Assembly: GCA_010909725.1 (NCBI GenBank)
Contig: JAACMV010000005.1
Span: forward strand, 496,001 to 560,000
Origin: Picochlorum sp. 'celeri'
Taxonomy: Eukaryota > Chlorophyta > Trebouxiophyceae
Reading direction: 5' to 3'
DNA: 64,000 bases
Shown here: one piece after another, positions 11,517 to 22,600 of the stretch
How positions within the stretch are numbered: the first letter of the stretch is position 1
How the letters are laid out: each line of letters starts with the position of its first letter
Translations under genes and position numbers: made by a program
The notes under the pieces: model-generated
Databases searched by the model: none
Told to the model about the DNA's origin: nothing
Seen by the model: the letters and a program-made list of their open reading frames with translations, nothing else

Positions 11517-13221
11517 ATGAAAGATGATATTAGTACACAATGTAAAGAGATGAAATTCGAAATTACCAACCAGTGTCTGTCCTCTTCGGTGTTGGAGGTA
11601 TTTGATTCCCTTCTACAAGATCTCAAAGTAGCTGTACAAGGCGTCATCAAGACGGTATGTTGCTGTCGCATTAGTACCCAGATTCGCTGCACGAGCAATT
11701 AGTTTTTTAAGAATGTATGTCACACATCTTCAGGGGAGAGTCACACGAGAGTCACACAGACAGGCAAAGCGTGTCCATGAGGGGATACAGTTTCTTATAC
11801 ATGCCATATCAGATGTCAGGCAAAGGTGTATCGCCACAATGGCATGCCATGCCTCCTTTGATTTCTTCTTGTATTGCTATAAAGAAATCCAATACTCTGA
11901 GGAAGAAGAAGAGAAATGGAGGGAGAAGGAAAGAGATGCAGGTGAGCACATGTCTAGTGTTCAGTTCCGGGAAGATTCCATAAGAGATATGGCTGGACTG
12001 GTGGATCCTTGTCATCTCCTTCGACAGTATATTGGAATTGATATGACATGTATTAATTCCTACGAAGGCTACACTATCATGGCACGGGGAGCAGATGATT
12101 CTCACAATCAGCTTGAGAGACAAGATGCTGTTGGGGAATGTCATGAATGCAGTCTCCCAGATATACTGGGAACCATTGACACGGTCATCCATCTCCGATT
12201 ACATCCCCATGCTCCATTTCCAGAGAACGTCAAGGCAACCAATTCTCTACCACCACACATCACCCCATCACCACAGACAATACTGAGCCATTGCAGGGAT
12301 TTTGAGGGCCCAAAGCGAGTGCCTCAAAAGCGTAAAGGAAGGCAGAAGAAACATGATACGGTGAGAAACCATCTAGGATGCCCGACAACGTCGCTATCAT
12401 TTCACAGATTATATTGCCAGCTTTCCATGTCCTTCATGCACGGAACCCCATCAACCATCATGCTTGCAGGACCTCGTGGCTGTGGAAAACGCCACATCAT
12501 CCGTGACATAGCCTCAGCCTTTGGACATGTTCAAGTCACGGATGTACTCTCGACCATCGAATCACTGCAGCTCGATGAGGAATCACCAACATTCAATAAG
12601 GATGTGTGCGAGACACTAGATTCTGCATTCTCCACAGCCATGGAATGTCCAGCCCCAACCATTATGCTTTTTCGCCATATCGAGCGAGTATTCATCACAT
12701 CATCGGCTCGAGATAATGAAAACAAGCTGTCTGTGCTCGCTCGAGCCATAAAACCTTGGATACAGAATCAAAAGGGCAAACTCCATGCAGGCAGGGTGGT
12801 CATCATAGGAACAACATCCAGGCCAGATGACTGCGCAGGAAAAGACCTCGAAGACCTTTTGGAGTTTTTCGATGATTATATTACAATACCACAGATGGAC
12901 CACTTTTCCAGAATGATGCACATACAGCGCTCTTTGGAAACCCATCAACACCATGCTGCAGATGAAAATCCCACAGTATGCCATTGGGCAATACAATCAG
13001 CCCTTGCCTGGAACAATCCAAACACGTCATGGAATGAAATCGATACAGCTACGAAACAGCTCAGTGACACTCCTGGCCTACCCCCCGCTGAGGCCGTGTC
13101 ACATTATCAAACCCTGCTGCACCATTGTCACATCAGCAGTGACCGTCAGGCACAGACGGCTGAAATCGAGTCCTGGATGCAACGCATCCTCTCTCATCGT
13201 ATACAACTTTTACATAAATAA
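11517..13221 (+). CDS. Degenerate AAA+ ATPase-like protein, single module, family unresolved
   Basis: Exons 11517-11654 and 11734-13221 give about 541 residues; the intron has a GTATGT donor and ATCTTCAG acceptor and is in phase 0. Near residue 300 lies GPRGCGKR, a Walker A loop with Arg where Ser/Thr is normal, followed by a Walker B position reading TIMLFRHIER without the acidic pair, then VVIIGTTSRPDD. The combination most resembles the degenerate first ATPase domain of PEX6-type AAA proteins, but no second, active domain follows. The N-terminal 250 residues have no recognisable domain. It may be a diverged non-catalytic AAA partner. Its stop is 28 bp from the stop of the convergent TIM23 gene; TGTAA lies at 13237-13241. 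Confidence 0.72.
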
Positions 13222-13249
13222 AGAGCAGTAGTATCATGTAAATCCAGAA

Positions 13250-13981
13250 CTACAACCCAGAACTAATAAACGTCCGTGCTCCCAACAACAAAATACCACC
13301 CAAACCACCAACAGCCGCAGCAGCAACAGCCTGTCGAGGACCCCTCACAGACCGATAAATCGCACCCGTTGTCGCTCCCGACGCAATCGTCATCAACTCC
13401 TCCGGCAATATCGCATCATTCATGTAGTAATAAAAGCTCTCTGTGGACGAAAACAGCAGCCCCAACACCCCAAGGGCATTCCCTGCCGACCTCCCCAATT
13501 TACCACTCGTATTCAACAACTGATTCACTCGAATTCTTTGCGATGGCAACCCACCTTCACCCTGAATCGCACTTGGCGTCAACAGCGCCTTGTATGCTCC
13601 AACACCACCTCCTCCTGCTGCTCCAGCCAGATACCCTACCCCTGTATAATACGTCAAGTTCTCGCTCCAACTCCGCCTCTTAATCACCGATTCCTCACTA
13701 AATAAAAACTCTGGCTCCTCTGGTAGCTTGAATGGAGCCTTCACATCGCGACGATCAAGTGCCGCACTGATTCCTTCGTATGGATTATACAAGCGCTCAC
13801 CACCGAAATCAAGCCCATTATGAGCACTTGGGTCCTGTCCAAACGATCCATCTGACAATATTTCACCAGAAGAAGAGGGCACACCCTCTTGGGTATGGGA
13901 TTGCAACGCCTCCGTCGATGTGGAGGCAGCATGTTCCTCCGGCTGGGAATTCTTCCCACGAAATACGTCCAATAGACCCAT
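13250..13981 (-). CDS. TIM23: Mitochondrial import translocase subunit TIM23
   Basis: A single-exon gene of 243 residues. The N-terminal half is hydrophilic and contains YNPYEGI, a conserved element near the intermembrane-space segment of TIM23. The C-terminal half has the Tim17/22/23 membrane domain with Gly-rich helices (GYLAGAAGGGGVGAYKAL) and GATTGAIYRSVRGPR. TIM23 forms the presequence translocase of the inner mitochondrial membrane. On its own strand a TGTAA (TTACA at 13210-13214 on plus) lies downstream, inside the 3' end of the convergent AAA-like gene, so the two terminators interleave. Confidence 0.95.
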   Translation of the reverse strand: MGLLDVFRGKNSQPEEHAASTSTEALQSHTQEGVPSSSGEILSDGSFGQDPSAHNGLDFGGERLYNPYEGISAALDRRDVKAPFKLPEEPEFLFSEESVIKRRSWSENLTYYTGVGYLAGAAGGGGVGAYKALLTPSAIQGEGGLPSQRIRVNQLLNTSGKLGRSAGNALGVLGLLFSSTESFYYYMNDAILPEELMTIASGATTGAIYRSVRGPRQAVAAAAVGGLGGILLLGARTFISSGL

Positions 13982-14357
13982 GAAGACAACAGTGATACTT
14001 TATTTTACTACGTTATTGCTAAGAATATGGCATATAGACTGTATTTGGTCCTGGTATATAGTGGTGAAGGATGTGGCAAACAAGGAACAGCACCAATATC
14101 CTATCAAGAGTTTGCGTTGATGGGACAAACGTGTATATATCGATCAGAACAACAGGGCTCCCAATCCAAGATGCACTACGACCGGTAGGCTGTTGTGACA
14201 CATCTATTTCAGCAGCAGCTGAATCCATACAATGGAAATGTTCAATTGAGAGATTCAGCGTTGTAAAAAAGAACCCTTGCGATGCGATTCTTACAGGGCT
14301 AGATGTATTTAATTTTTACAGCAGAATATCACAATCAGTAATCAGATCCTTGGTATC
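13982..14357. other. Divergent promoter region of TIM23 and glucokinase
   Basis: 376 bp between two divergent start codons. It should hold both promoters and leaders. No further gene is visible. Confidence 0.55.
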
Positions 14358-15629
14358 ATGAGTATTGGCCGTGTCGTCTTTGAAATACAAGGACGCTGCC
14401 CTGGAGGTCATCAGGGAACCAGTCGTTTGGGTGGAGATGCTCTTGTTATGAGCCATCAGTATCGCCATACTAGTACCAGTAATTGTTATGTTACGTGTTT
14501 ATCGAAGAATGTCACGCATTCAGGGCATGGGTGGTTTGGGTCTCGGAGGAGGGGTGGAGTGCCCCTTGCGGGACTCTCCAGGGATTCCATTGTTGCTGCT
14601 GCTGGTGTCGCAAAAAATGCAAGCGTGTTGGTTGCGGATATCGGAGGAACAAACTGTAGATTCCAGTTGTGGGAGTTGGATGCGTTTTATCGCCCTGCTG
14701 AGATGACTTTGGAGCAGATTCTTCCCACCAGTGACTATGAGACGTTTGATCTTGCCCTTGCTGCGTTTCTACAGACGGATGCAGCGACTCGATCGCCGCC
14801 AAAAGCTGCTGCGTTTGCATGTGCTGGTCCTGTGAAGAATAATTGCTGTCGGTTTACGAATTTGAAATGGGTGGTTGACAAGGAGGATGTGGAGCGCGAG
14901 TTTGGAATTCCTTGTCGGGTGCTGAATGATTTTGAAGCTATTGGGTATGGCGTGACATCCCTGGGGAGTCATCAGATATTGACATTGCACGATGTTCCGA
15001 GGGAGAAGAGAGGACCATTGTCTGTTCTTGGTCCTGGGACGGGCTTGGGTCAGGCACAGTTGTTTTGGAATGATGCAATTGGGAATTACACTGTGTATCC
15101 CTCAGAGGGCTCGCATGCCACATTTGCTCCACGTGGGTGGAAGCAGAGAGCATTGCAGGCAAAGGTTGAGGCGGATCGTGGGCATTGTTCTGTAGAACGC
15201 GTGGCCTGTGGGAGTGGTTTGGTTCGTATTTATGAGTTTTTGCACACGGATGAGATTTCACACAGACCCATCCATCCTCCCATGGAGAATCCCACGCCAG
15301 CATCGGTGTCCAAGGCGGGATTAGAGCGGACGGATCCTGTGGCGTCTGAGGCATTGGACATGTTCCTGTCTATTGTTGGTGCAGAAGCGTCTCATATGGC
15401 GTTGAGAGGGTTGTCGACTGGTGGAGTGTATATAGCTGGTGGTATCCTACCAAAGGTACTAGAGCGAGTAGAAGAAGGAGGCCTTTTAGAGGCCTTTCTG
15501 TGGAAAGCGTCTCGCTTCCATGACAAGGTGCTCAAGCATATTCCATTGTATGTTGTGTTGGAGGAGCGAGTGGGTCTGATGGGAAGCCGAGAGCAGGCTA
15601 TTCAGCTAATTCAGCAACATAAACAATAA
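14358..15629 (+). CDS. GLK: Glucokinase, bacterial (Glk) type, with N-terminal extension
   Basis: An uninterrupted 423-codon frame. From about residue 90 it shows the Glk-family ATPase core: the phosphate-1 loop VADIGGTNCRFQLWE, the sugar-binding region with CAGPVKNNCCRFTNLKW and VLNDFEAIGYG (catalytic Asp), the phosphate-2 loop LGPGTGLG, and PSEGSHATFAPR. It phosphorylates glucose with ATP at the head of glycolysis. The first 85 residues are not part of the catalytic fold and could be an organelle transit peptide; ATG 14448 is an alternative start. This ROK-unrelated prokaryotic-type glucokinase also occurs in several algae, so it is not by itself proof of recent transfer. Confidence 0.93.
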   Translation: MSIGRVVFEIQGRCPGGHQGTSRLGGDALVMSHQYRHTSTSNCYVTCLSKNVTHSGHGWFGSRRRGGVPLAGLSRDSIVAAAGVAKNASVLVADIGGTNCRFQLWELDAFYRPAEMTLEQILPTSDYETFDLALAAFLQTDAATRSPPKAAAFACAGPVKNNCCRFTNLKWVVDKEDVEREFGIPCRVLNDFEAIGYGVTSLGSHQILTLHDVPREKRGPLSVLGPGTGLGQAQLFWNDAIGNYTVYPSEGSHATFAPRGWKQRALQAKVEADRGHCSVERVACGSGLVRIYEFLHTDEISHRPIHPPMENPTPASVSKAGLERTDPVASEALDMFLSIVGAEASHMALRGLSTGGVYIAGGILPKVLERVEEGGLLEAFLWKASRFHDKVLKHIPLYVVLEERVGLMGSREQAIQLIQQHKQ

Positions 15630-15723
15630 CAGTTTCTGGTACCACCATCAGATGAATATGGTTGTAGCAATTTAGCAACTGCCTCTACTAGAGGCCCATT
15701 AGTAACAAAGAATGAAAGCACAT

Positions 15724-16367
15724 CTAATGCGGTTTTGGTACAAAGCCATCTACCGCGAAATTTCGCGTCGCCGAGGGTATGGTAACATGCATCCCATCCA
15801 ACTCTTCTGTAGCAATCACCTGGCACCCCAACCTCGAGGTGTCCGTCAACCCAAATGCAAGATCAAGCATATCATTCTCATCATCGTCAGGCTCAGGAAT
15901 TTTATCATAATACGCTTGATCTTCCACAATCACATGACATGTTGAGCACGCAAGGGACCCTTCACACGCCCCTTCCAAATCAATCTCATTGCTATGTGCC
16001 ACTTCCAAGAGGTTCTCTCCCAGCGGAGCTTCCACAGTCACCACAGAACCATCCTTCTCGTCTGTAAAAGTAACATGGATTGATCTGCAGGCAATTGCAT
16101 ACCGAATAGAGTTATGTATAGACATACGCAGCGGGAAAGAGACAAGAGTGTTGCAACAGCATGTTCTGACATGTCTACGTACGACTTTTTATCTTCCGCT
16201 GCGGCTATGGATGAAGATGTCAGGGTCCTTGATGAACATAAATAATCTTTTATCATGTGTTGAGAGATGGTATAGTCCCAGACAGCCCTTTCTGGCTGAA
16301 GCTTGGACAAGTCTCCAACGCTAGACGAGCACTGCTTTGCCAGTCTTGACACCGTACGACGCAACAT
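15724..16367 (-). CDS. Mitochondrial [2Fe-2S] ferredoxin (adrenodoxin type)
   Basis: Exons 16367-16183 and 16084-15724 give 181 residues; the 98-nt intron joins EDKKS with SIHVTF. Residues 1-60 are basic and Ser-rich, as in a mitochondrial presequence. The cluster ligands follow the adrenodoxin spacing: [10 protein letters not shown] and a distant Cys in LGCQV. The protein ends DGFVPKPH, a hallmark of mitochondrial ferredoxins. It passes electrons from ferredoxin reductase for Fe-S cluster assembly and related reactions in the matrix. It converges with glucokinase with 94 bp between stops. Confidence 0.96.
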
Positions 16368-16572
16368 TGTGTCCCTAACGCTATAAATGATATAATGTGC
16401 TACAGGTATGTCTGATACGGGTGCGTTTCTGGTGACAAGAGCACATTAGGGTGTGGTTGAGAAAGTCCGTATATAAAACATTATGTATCGTAGATTTTTG
16501 ATACCACCCCAAGCTTGGGCATGCGTCAATCAAATCCATTTCGTTTTAAAAAATATTTAAAAATTAGAAATA

Positions 16573-17881
16573 ATGGATGAAGAAAAGAAGGAGCAAGTTC
16601 AGGCCCGTGTGAGGGACCTATTGCCCCGTCTTGAACTTGAACAGTCCACTTTGACAAGTATTCAGGTATGCACTTTGGGCGCTTTGCATCATGTATAAAA
16701 GATGCAATATTACTACTGCTGTAAAAGTAACAATATTACAGGAGAGTCTCGAGTCGGATCTTGGCTTCTCATTGGCGGAGTATAAAGACTTGCTCAGGTC
16801 AGAAGTTGACTTGTTTTTACGAGAGCAAGCCATGCGTGAACATCAGAAGAAGAGAAAAGCGGCCGAGGATGCTGTTTTGACGCAGCTTCATGATGCGGTG
16901 AAGAAGCAAAAACAAGAATCCAAGGTTCCTGGCTTTTATCCATTGTCTTCAAAGAGGTATGTGGGACTGAAGACGTTTCATGGGAAGCATCTTGTGGATA
17001 TCAGAGAGTTTTACGAGAAGGATGGGCAGATGATGCCTGGTAAAACGGGTATATCTTTGACATTGAAGCAATGGGAGTGCCTTCGTTCAAAGGTGATGGA
17101 TGGTGATGTGGATGGTTTGGTGAATGCTATTTATGATGAGCCGTGTTCGTTTAATATGATCAACATGTCCTTTGAGATATCTCCGACCAAGAAAATAAGC
17201 ATCGTTCTTCTCGGTGGGGATTCTATGGGATTTGATATACGAGAGTTTTATGATAGTAATGGAGAGATGAAGCCTTCGAAGAAGGGTATTTGTTTGCCTC
17301 GGGCGCAGTATGATGCCTTGAAAGTCATCATGGGCCCGTTGCAAGAGGACATTGCTCGGCTTGATTCGGTCGAAGAGGGCAACGAAGGAGGTAGCTCTGC
17401 CAAGAAGGAGAGCGACAAGGCGCCAGTCGCGGAACAGCAGCAGAAGGAAAAGCATGATGCTCCTCCCCAAGGAGATGGTGGGCCAACAAAGCATGCACTG
17501 TCACAGAATAGATTTGTCAGTTTGGAGAACTGGCGCGGGTCCGATTTGCTCAATCTGAGAGAATATTACGAAAAAGATGGAGAGTTGCGACCAGGAAAGA
17601 AAGGTATTTCTCTCACGTCACCACAGGCAAGGACAATGCTGGAAAAGATTGAAGACATTTCTCAAGCATTTGCCCAGCGTGATGAGTCATTTTCTCTCGA
17701 GATTTCGCCAAAACGCAAAGTTACAATCCTGATTTTCAAAGGAACGCCCATGGTGAATGTGCGAGAGTATTATGAGAAGAATGGGGAGTTGTGCCCCGGA
17801 GCAAAAGGCTTGAGCATGCCAGAGGAACAATGGACAGCGTTCAAAGCAGTGTTACCAAATCTTGTGCAATCAATGAAATAG
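16573..17881 (+). CDS. DEK-C plus four PC4 (p15/SUB1) domains: putative transcription coactivator or ssDNA-binding protein
   Basis: Exons 16573-16665 and 16742-17881 give 410 residues. The first 60 residues form a DEK C-terminal-like helical domain, as in plant KELP proteins. Then come a basic linker and four PC4 modules starting near residues 103, 174, 287 and 348. Each keeps the PC4 beta-hairpin signature: a REFY/REYY element, then GKTGISL, SKKGICL, GKKGISL or GAKGLSM. Modules 1 and 3 resemble each other at their beginnings (RYVGLKTF, RFVSLENW), and so do modules 2 and 4 (FEISPTKK, LEISPKRK), so a two-module unit was probably duplicated. PC4 binds single-stranded DNA as a dimer in transcription and repair. 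Known relatives carry one module. Confidence 0.93.
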
Positions 17882-17888
17882 GGCATTA

Positions 17889-19518
17889 TTATTGTATTTT
17901 ATACATGGATATCATTTCTTTCAAATCTGCTGTCCAATCCATGCATGCATCGATATCATCTGTACTGTATGTTTGGTGGACTGTCTTTCCACTCAGCCAT
18001 GACATGGATGCTGTCTCCTTGAGCTTCCAGGACGGGGCATCACCAAGCTCGAATTCGCACCTGGAAAGGTGAATACTGCATTCTGGACCACCAGAGAAGA
18101 CCCACATTCTATCTTCAGTACTGTCATTTGTAGTAAACCAATGTAAAAAGCCTGCTCGAGTAAGCACCGCATAGCCATCTACCCACACCCTTCTCGAGTC
18201 CATTCGCCGCACACGCCCCTGCCTAATGACATCTACACTCCCTTCCAGCTGACGCCATAAATATTGAATCATTTGGGATTGACGCCTGGATAGCACCTCT
18301 CCACCTTTGGTACTATCCGCAGCCATACTTGCAAACGAATCCAAATCTGATTCTCCATCAACAGCCCCTAGACTCCCAAGGGCAGAATCTGATTGCTCTC
18401 GTATTTCAAGAGATATGGAACTCGCCATCAGTTCTACACAATTCGTCAATGCCATTTTCGTGACACTAATTCTTTGTCGTTCAAGCTCTCCAACACGCCG
18501 GAAAGCTCCAGCCAAATACTTTCTCTGATTCGCCTGCGCGATTCTCAGTGCAGCTTGCCTCTCAACCAACCGCCCTTCTGCAATCCATGGATCAGATTCC
18601 ACCTGCCGCGATTTCGAGGTAAACTTTGTATTCTTCGACAACGCCAACGCATCAAAAGATTTACATACATCTCTATGCGCGACAACAGACTGCCGAAGAG
18701 CCTTCATGCTCAGGTCAACGTCTGCCTGCACCTTCAATGCTCCTTGCTTCAGCTCGGCACACGCCTCTCTGAGCTTTCCTACCAGGTCGCGCACCAAATT
18801 AATCGACGGTTGCGACGCATGCGACGCTCTATCATGACTATCTCCAACCATCTGCATACAACAAGATCATACATGTATACATGTATATATGCGTCGAGAC
18901 GGATGCTCATCACCATGACTGGTCACACACACGTACCATGGGTAGTTGCACAAAGTCTGCCAATGCATCCCTCAGCGTCGCCCCATCCGCATCCCCTATT
19001 AGCTCCATCCCCCCTATTGTACTCAAAGATTTTCCATACGATCTATTCGCCGACGCAAAAGCCTGCAACACGGACAAAATCTTCTCTGCAGATGATCTTC
19101 CTGACTGAATTCTTGAAATCACAACACTCGCCATCTCCTGATTCAATCGACTCTCCAATTCCGTATCCCGGTCAAGAGCCTCACAGACTTCCTTCTGTCT
19201 ATCGATATCTGGGTCATGAGAGAGAAAGGCCAGGCTATCATCCAACCCAGCAGTTGGGGTCGCCTGACCAGACACGGACTCCAACCGGGCAGCCTGAGAA
19301 ATTTTTGGATTCCGAGCAATGTCCTCCACATAACTAAATTTCCTATCAGGAGACGATCCAAAATCCTCTTCACTATCTAATTTAATCTCTGCAATCCGAT
19401 TGAGCAACCGACTCGTTGGCGAGTCCGGAGGACTGTCGTTGTCGTGTGCTTTGCTCTTCTTCTTCTTCTTCTTCTCCTCCTGCTCTTCCCCATTGATGAA
19501 ACCCTTACGATGTGACAT
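17889..19518 (-). CDS. BAR-domain protein with C-terminal PH-like domain (putative membrane-curvature adaptor)
   Basis: Exons 19518-18937 and 18851-17889 give 514 residues. The N-terminus is charged (six Lys in a row) and Ser-rich. From about residue 130 a long helical region begins (LNQEMASVVISRIQSGRSSAEKI) and extends to about 330, compatible with a BAR/AH coiled coil. The last 100 residues look like a pleckstrin-homology fold: VWVDGYAVLTRAGFLHWF near its start and a conserved Trp helix (ACMDWTADLKEMI) at its end. BAR-PH proteins bind phosphoinositides on curved membranes in trafficking. The assignment is by pattern only. Its stop is 7 bp from that of the convergent PC4 gene. Confidence 0.7.
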
Positions 19519-19691
19519 ACTAGAAGAGAATAATAATAATGCTCCTCGGTGTATTCAGCATCAATTGTGTATACAACGTTGCGTCGCTATTTATTTACAG
19601 GTGTTTCTCAACAACAAATAAAATGATATCTGTCTCCTACGTCCTTGACAATGTCAGTCGTGGTATAAAAGTATTTGGAATTTAATATGTG

Positions 19692-22600
19692 TCAGGATCC
19701 TCTGTAGGTGGAATACCCGAATGGGTTCCATGTCAATGGGACGTGGAAATGCTGGTTGACCTGCACATGATGATCAGTTTGGATGGATGAGTCTTGATAG
19801 ACATTCACGAGTGATATAGACGCACCTGATCCTGTCTGATACTGAAATGAATCTTCACAAATGGGTAAAATGAGGCGTCGCGAAAGAAGGTTGGATTCTC
19901 GATTCGACACTGTTCCACATACTCACCCACATGGAACGTAAGACAGTACCATCCTGGTTGAGGTGACGCATCAGATGGCAAAAGATCGGCTACTCTGCCG
20001 TCACTGTTGGTTTTTCCTCTTCCTATAGGTATCCATGTGTGTGGAGATGAGGATGAGCAGTAGTCGAGATCGATAGAGACTCCTGAGGCTGGTCTTCCAT
20101 TGCATGTGTCCAAGACATGGGTGGTGATTGGTGATGTCTTCTTCTGCTTTGAGACAGATTGTCCTGGAATGAGAAGACACATAATAATAATTAGAAAATG
20201 GTATATATATATAATCAAGGAGTGATAGAGACAAGGAAAAAAAGAGAGAGAATGCGCGTACCTGTTTTGCTGGTGGAGCCAAGTTGAGATGCCAAGTTGG
20301 CAGCCCTCCTATCAACAACGCTGTTGCTGTCGAGAGGCGCCTCCTGGCGAGCAAATGTATCCTTGAGTCTCTTTTCTGTAATCTTTTGCTGCTCAAAGGC
20401 AGCATGGCGTAATTCAATGTCCGCTGTATTGACATACCTGCATCAATCAATCATCATCAAGTGGAATCATTCATTGGTAGTAAACAAAATATGGTGCCTT
20501 GAAATGATCAGACAACCGAAAGGAAGCACCAGGCCAGAATGTGACGATACAAGGCAATTGAATGATGCAATTGACTGTTTTCAAGGAAAAAAAAAGACAG
20601 TTCCATGCCCAAGCAATGAGAGGATGAGAGAGACTAATTGATTGTGGGATGGCCAAGGATACACACTGTTTTGACCCTGGATCATTTGGATTGGTTTATA
20701 GACAGGTGGAGCAACCGTCAAGGCCCTTCTTTGTTTTCCCAAAGATTTTATATCACGCATCCTTAGGTAGTCTACATCTTTCTTTCGATATTTATATCGA
20801 TTTTAGGTAGCATAGTTTGTATTCTTTAGCATATCAGAATGTCTTCCTCGATCGCATCTCCGATGAGGGTGCCCACGAGTTCGGCAACCCCCCAAAAGTT
20901 TGCTGCACCATCCAGGACATCTTCCAAGGTATGTAATTAATAATCTTTATGCTTTTCAAGGGAGCGCATGGGCAATTGTGTCTGTTCGTCCTCCCGAGTG
21001 TTGGCATGTCCAGATCTGTTTGTTGATTGAAGGATTCTCACCCAGTCGTATGACGCACGTGCAGATGGACCGCTTCATTCCTAATAGGAGTGCGAGCAAC
21101 CTGGATAGTTCACAGTACAATATCGCATTAGAGATGAGGGATGTTGAGAATACTCAGCAGAATGTGGCTTCGTCTCCAAGCAAGGTGTGTGCTCATGAGT
21201 TTGCTCATTGATGCCGTGTTGGATGCCATATACGATCATATAATACGTACCATTTGTGCAGGAGTACAAGAAACAACTTGCCGCGAATCTGGGAACCGAT
21301 GCCTCTGCTCGTGTGCTTGCATTCAAGCAGAAGGCCCCTGCCCCACCAGAGGGACATTCCAGTCATTTGGCAGCATTGTACTCTGCTAATGCAACAGATA
21401 TGAAGCCATCCAAGAAGTTCAGAGCAGTACCATCGCAGCCAGACCGTATCCTTGATGCTCCAGACCTGGTTGATGATTATTATCTCAATCTGATGGACTG
21501 GGGATCATCGAACAAGGTGGCCATTGCCTTGAGCCAAACAGTGTATCTCTGGAATGCATCAGGAGGAGATATTCAGCAGTTGCTTGCAACTGAGAATGAT
21601 TCCTATGTGACTAGTGTGAACTGGGCAGGCGATGGAAGGCACATTGCGGTGGGCTTTTCTGATAACAATTGCCAAATCTGGGATGCTGAGAGATTACGTC
21701 CAATTAGAAACCTGGGAGGGCATTCATCTCGTGTTTCTTCTCTGTCTTGGAATAATCACACTCTCAGCTCTGGAAGTAGAGACAGCACAATTATCCATCA
21801 TGACGTGAGAGTCAGGGATCATATTGTGAAGACTCTGCGAGGACATCAGCAAGAGGTTTGCGGCTTGAAATGGTCTCCAAGTGGGTCACAGCTTGCATCC
21901 GGAGGAAACGACAATATGTTGATGATTTGGGATGCTCGTCATGATGGACCCACCCATACCCTTACAGACCATCAGGCTGCAGTCAAAGCCCTTGCTTGGT
22001 GCCCATTCCAGTCCAACCTTTTGGCAAGTGGAGGAGGAACAGCGGACCGTAGCATTAAATTCTGGAACACGACAACGGGTGTATGCTTGAACTCCATTGA
22101 TACTGGATCTCAGGTGTGTGCCCTCCAGTGGAATCGTCATGAGAAGGAGATTCTCTCCTCTCATGGATTCTCTCAGAATCAGCTTTGCCTTTGGAAGTAT
22201 CCTTCCTTGGCAAAGGTGGCAGAGATGAATGGGCACACATCTCGTGTGCTTCATTTGGCACAGTCTCCAGATGGAACAACTGTGGCCTCTGCCGCTGCTG
22301 ATGAAACCCTGAGATTCTGGAAATGCTTTGGTGACGGATCCTCCTCTAGATCTTCTCAGGGCAAATCTGTTGCAAAGGCTGCGTCCGGGATGAGCTCCTC
22401 TTTGCTCCGTACTGTCAATATTCGTTAATCATTCTTTGATGCACCATTGTATATTTTGGCGTTGCCTCTCTGTGTTTTTTTGCGTCTCACCATGTTTTGT
22501 TGCAGGTACACTACTGTGTGATATGAATTGCTCTGTCACAGGTATGTTTGACTTTTGTCAACCCATCATGGTGTTTCTAAACACCACCAATCCTTATCAC

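Noticed and set aside
12461..12900. First impression of ORC4 for the AAA-like gene
   Set aside because: The P-loop reads GPRGCGKR and the motif order fits classical AAA (PEX6 D1-like) better than ORC4; no winged-helix C-terminus is apparent.
14358..15629. Glucokinase, BTA1 or DUF285 genes as signs of bacterial contamination
   Set aside because: They are interleaved with intron-containing plant-type genes, and BTA1 and the DUF285 gene themselves contain spliceosomal introns.
20663..20760. Short ATG exon (MRDIKSLGKQRR...) that could splice to 20437 and start a stand-alone hydrolase gene
   Set aside because: Its phase fits, but its sequence resembles nothing, while joining 22689 to 20437 completes the decarboxylase domain and yields the conserved 321-residue fusion. 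It might still be an alternative promoter product.
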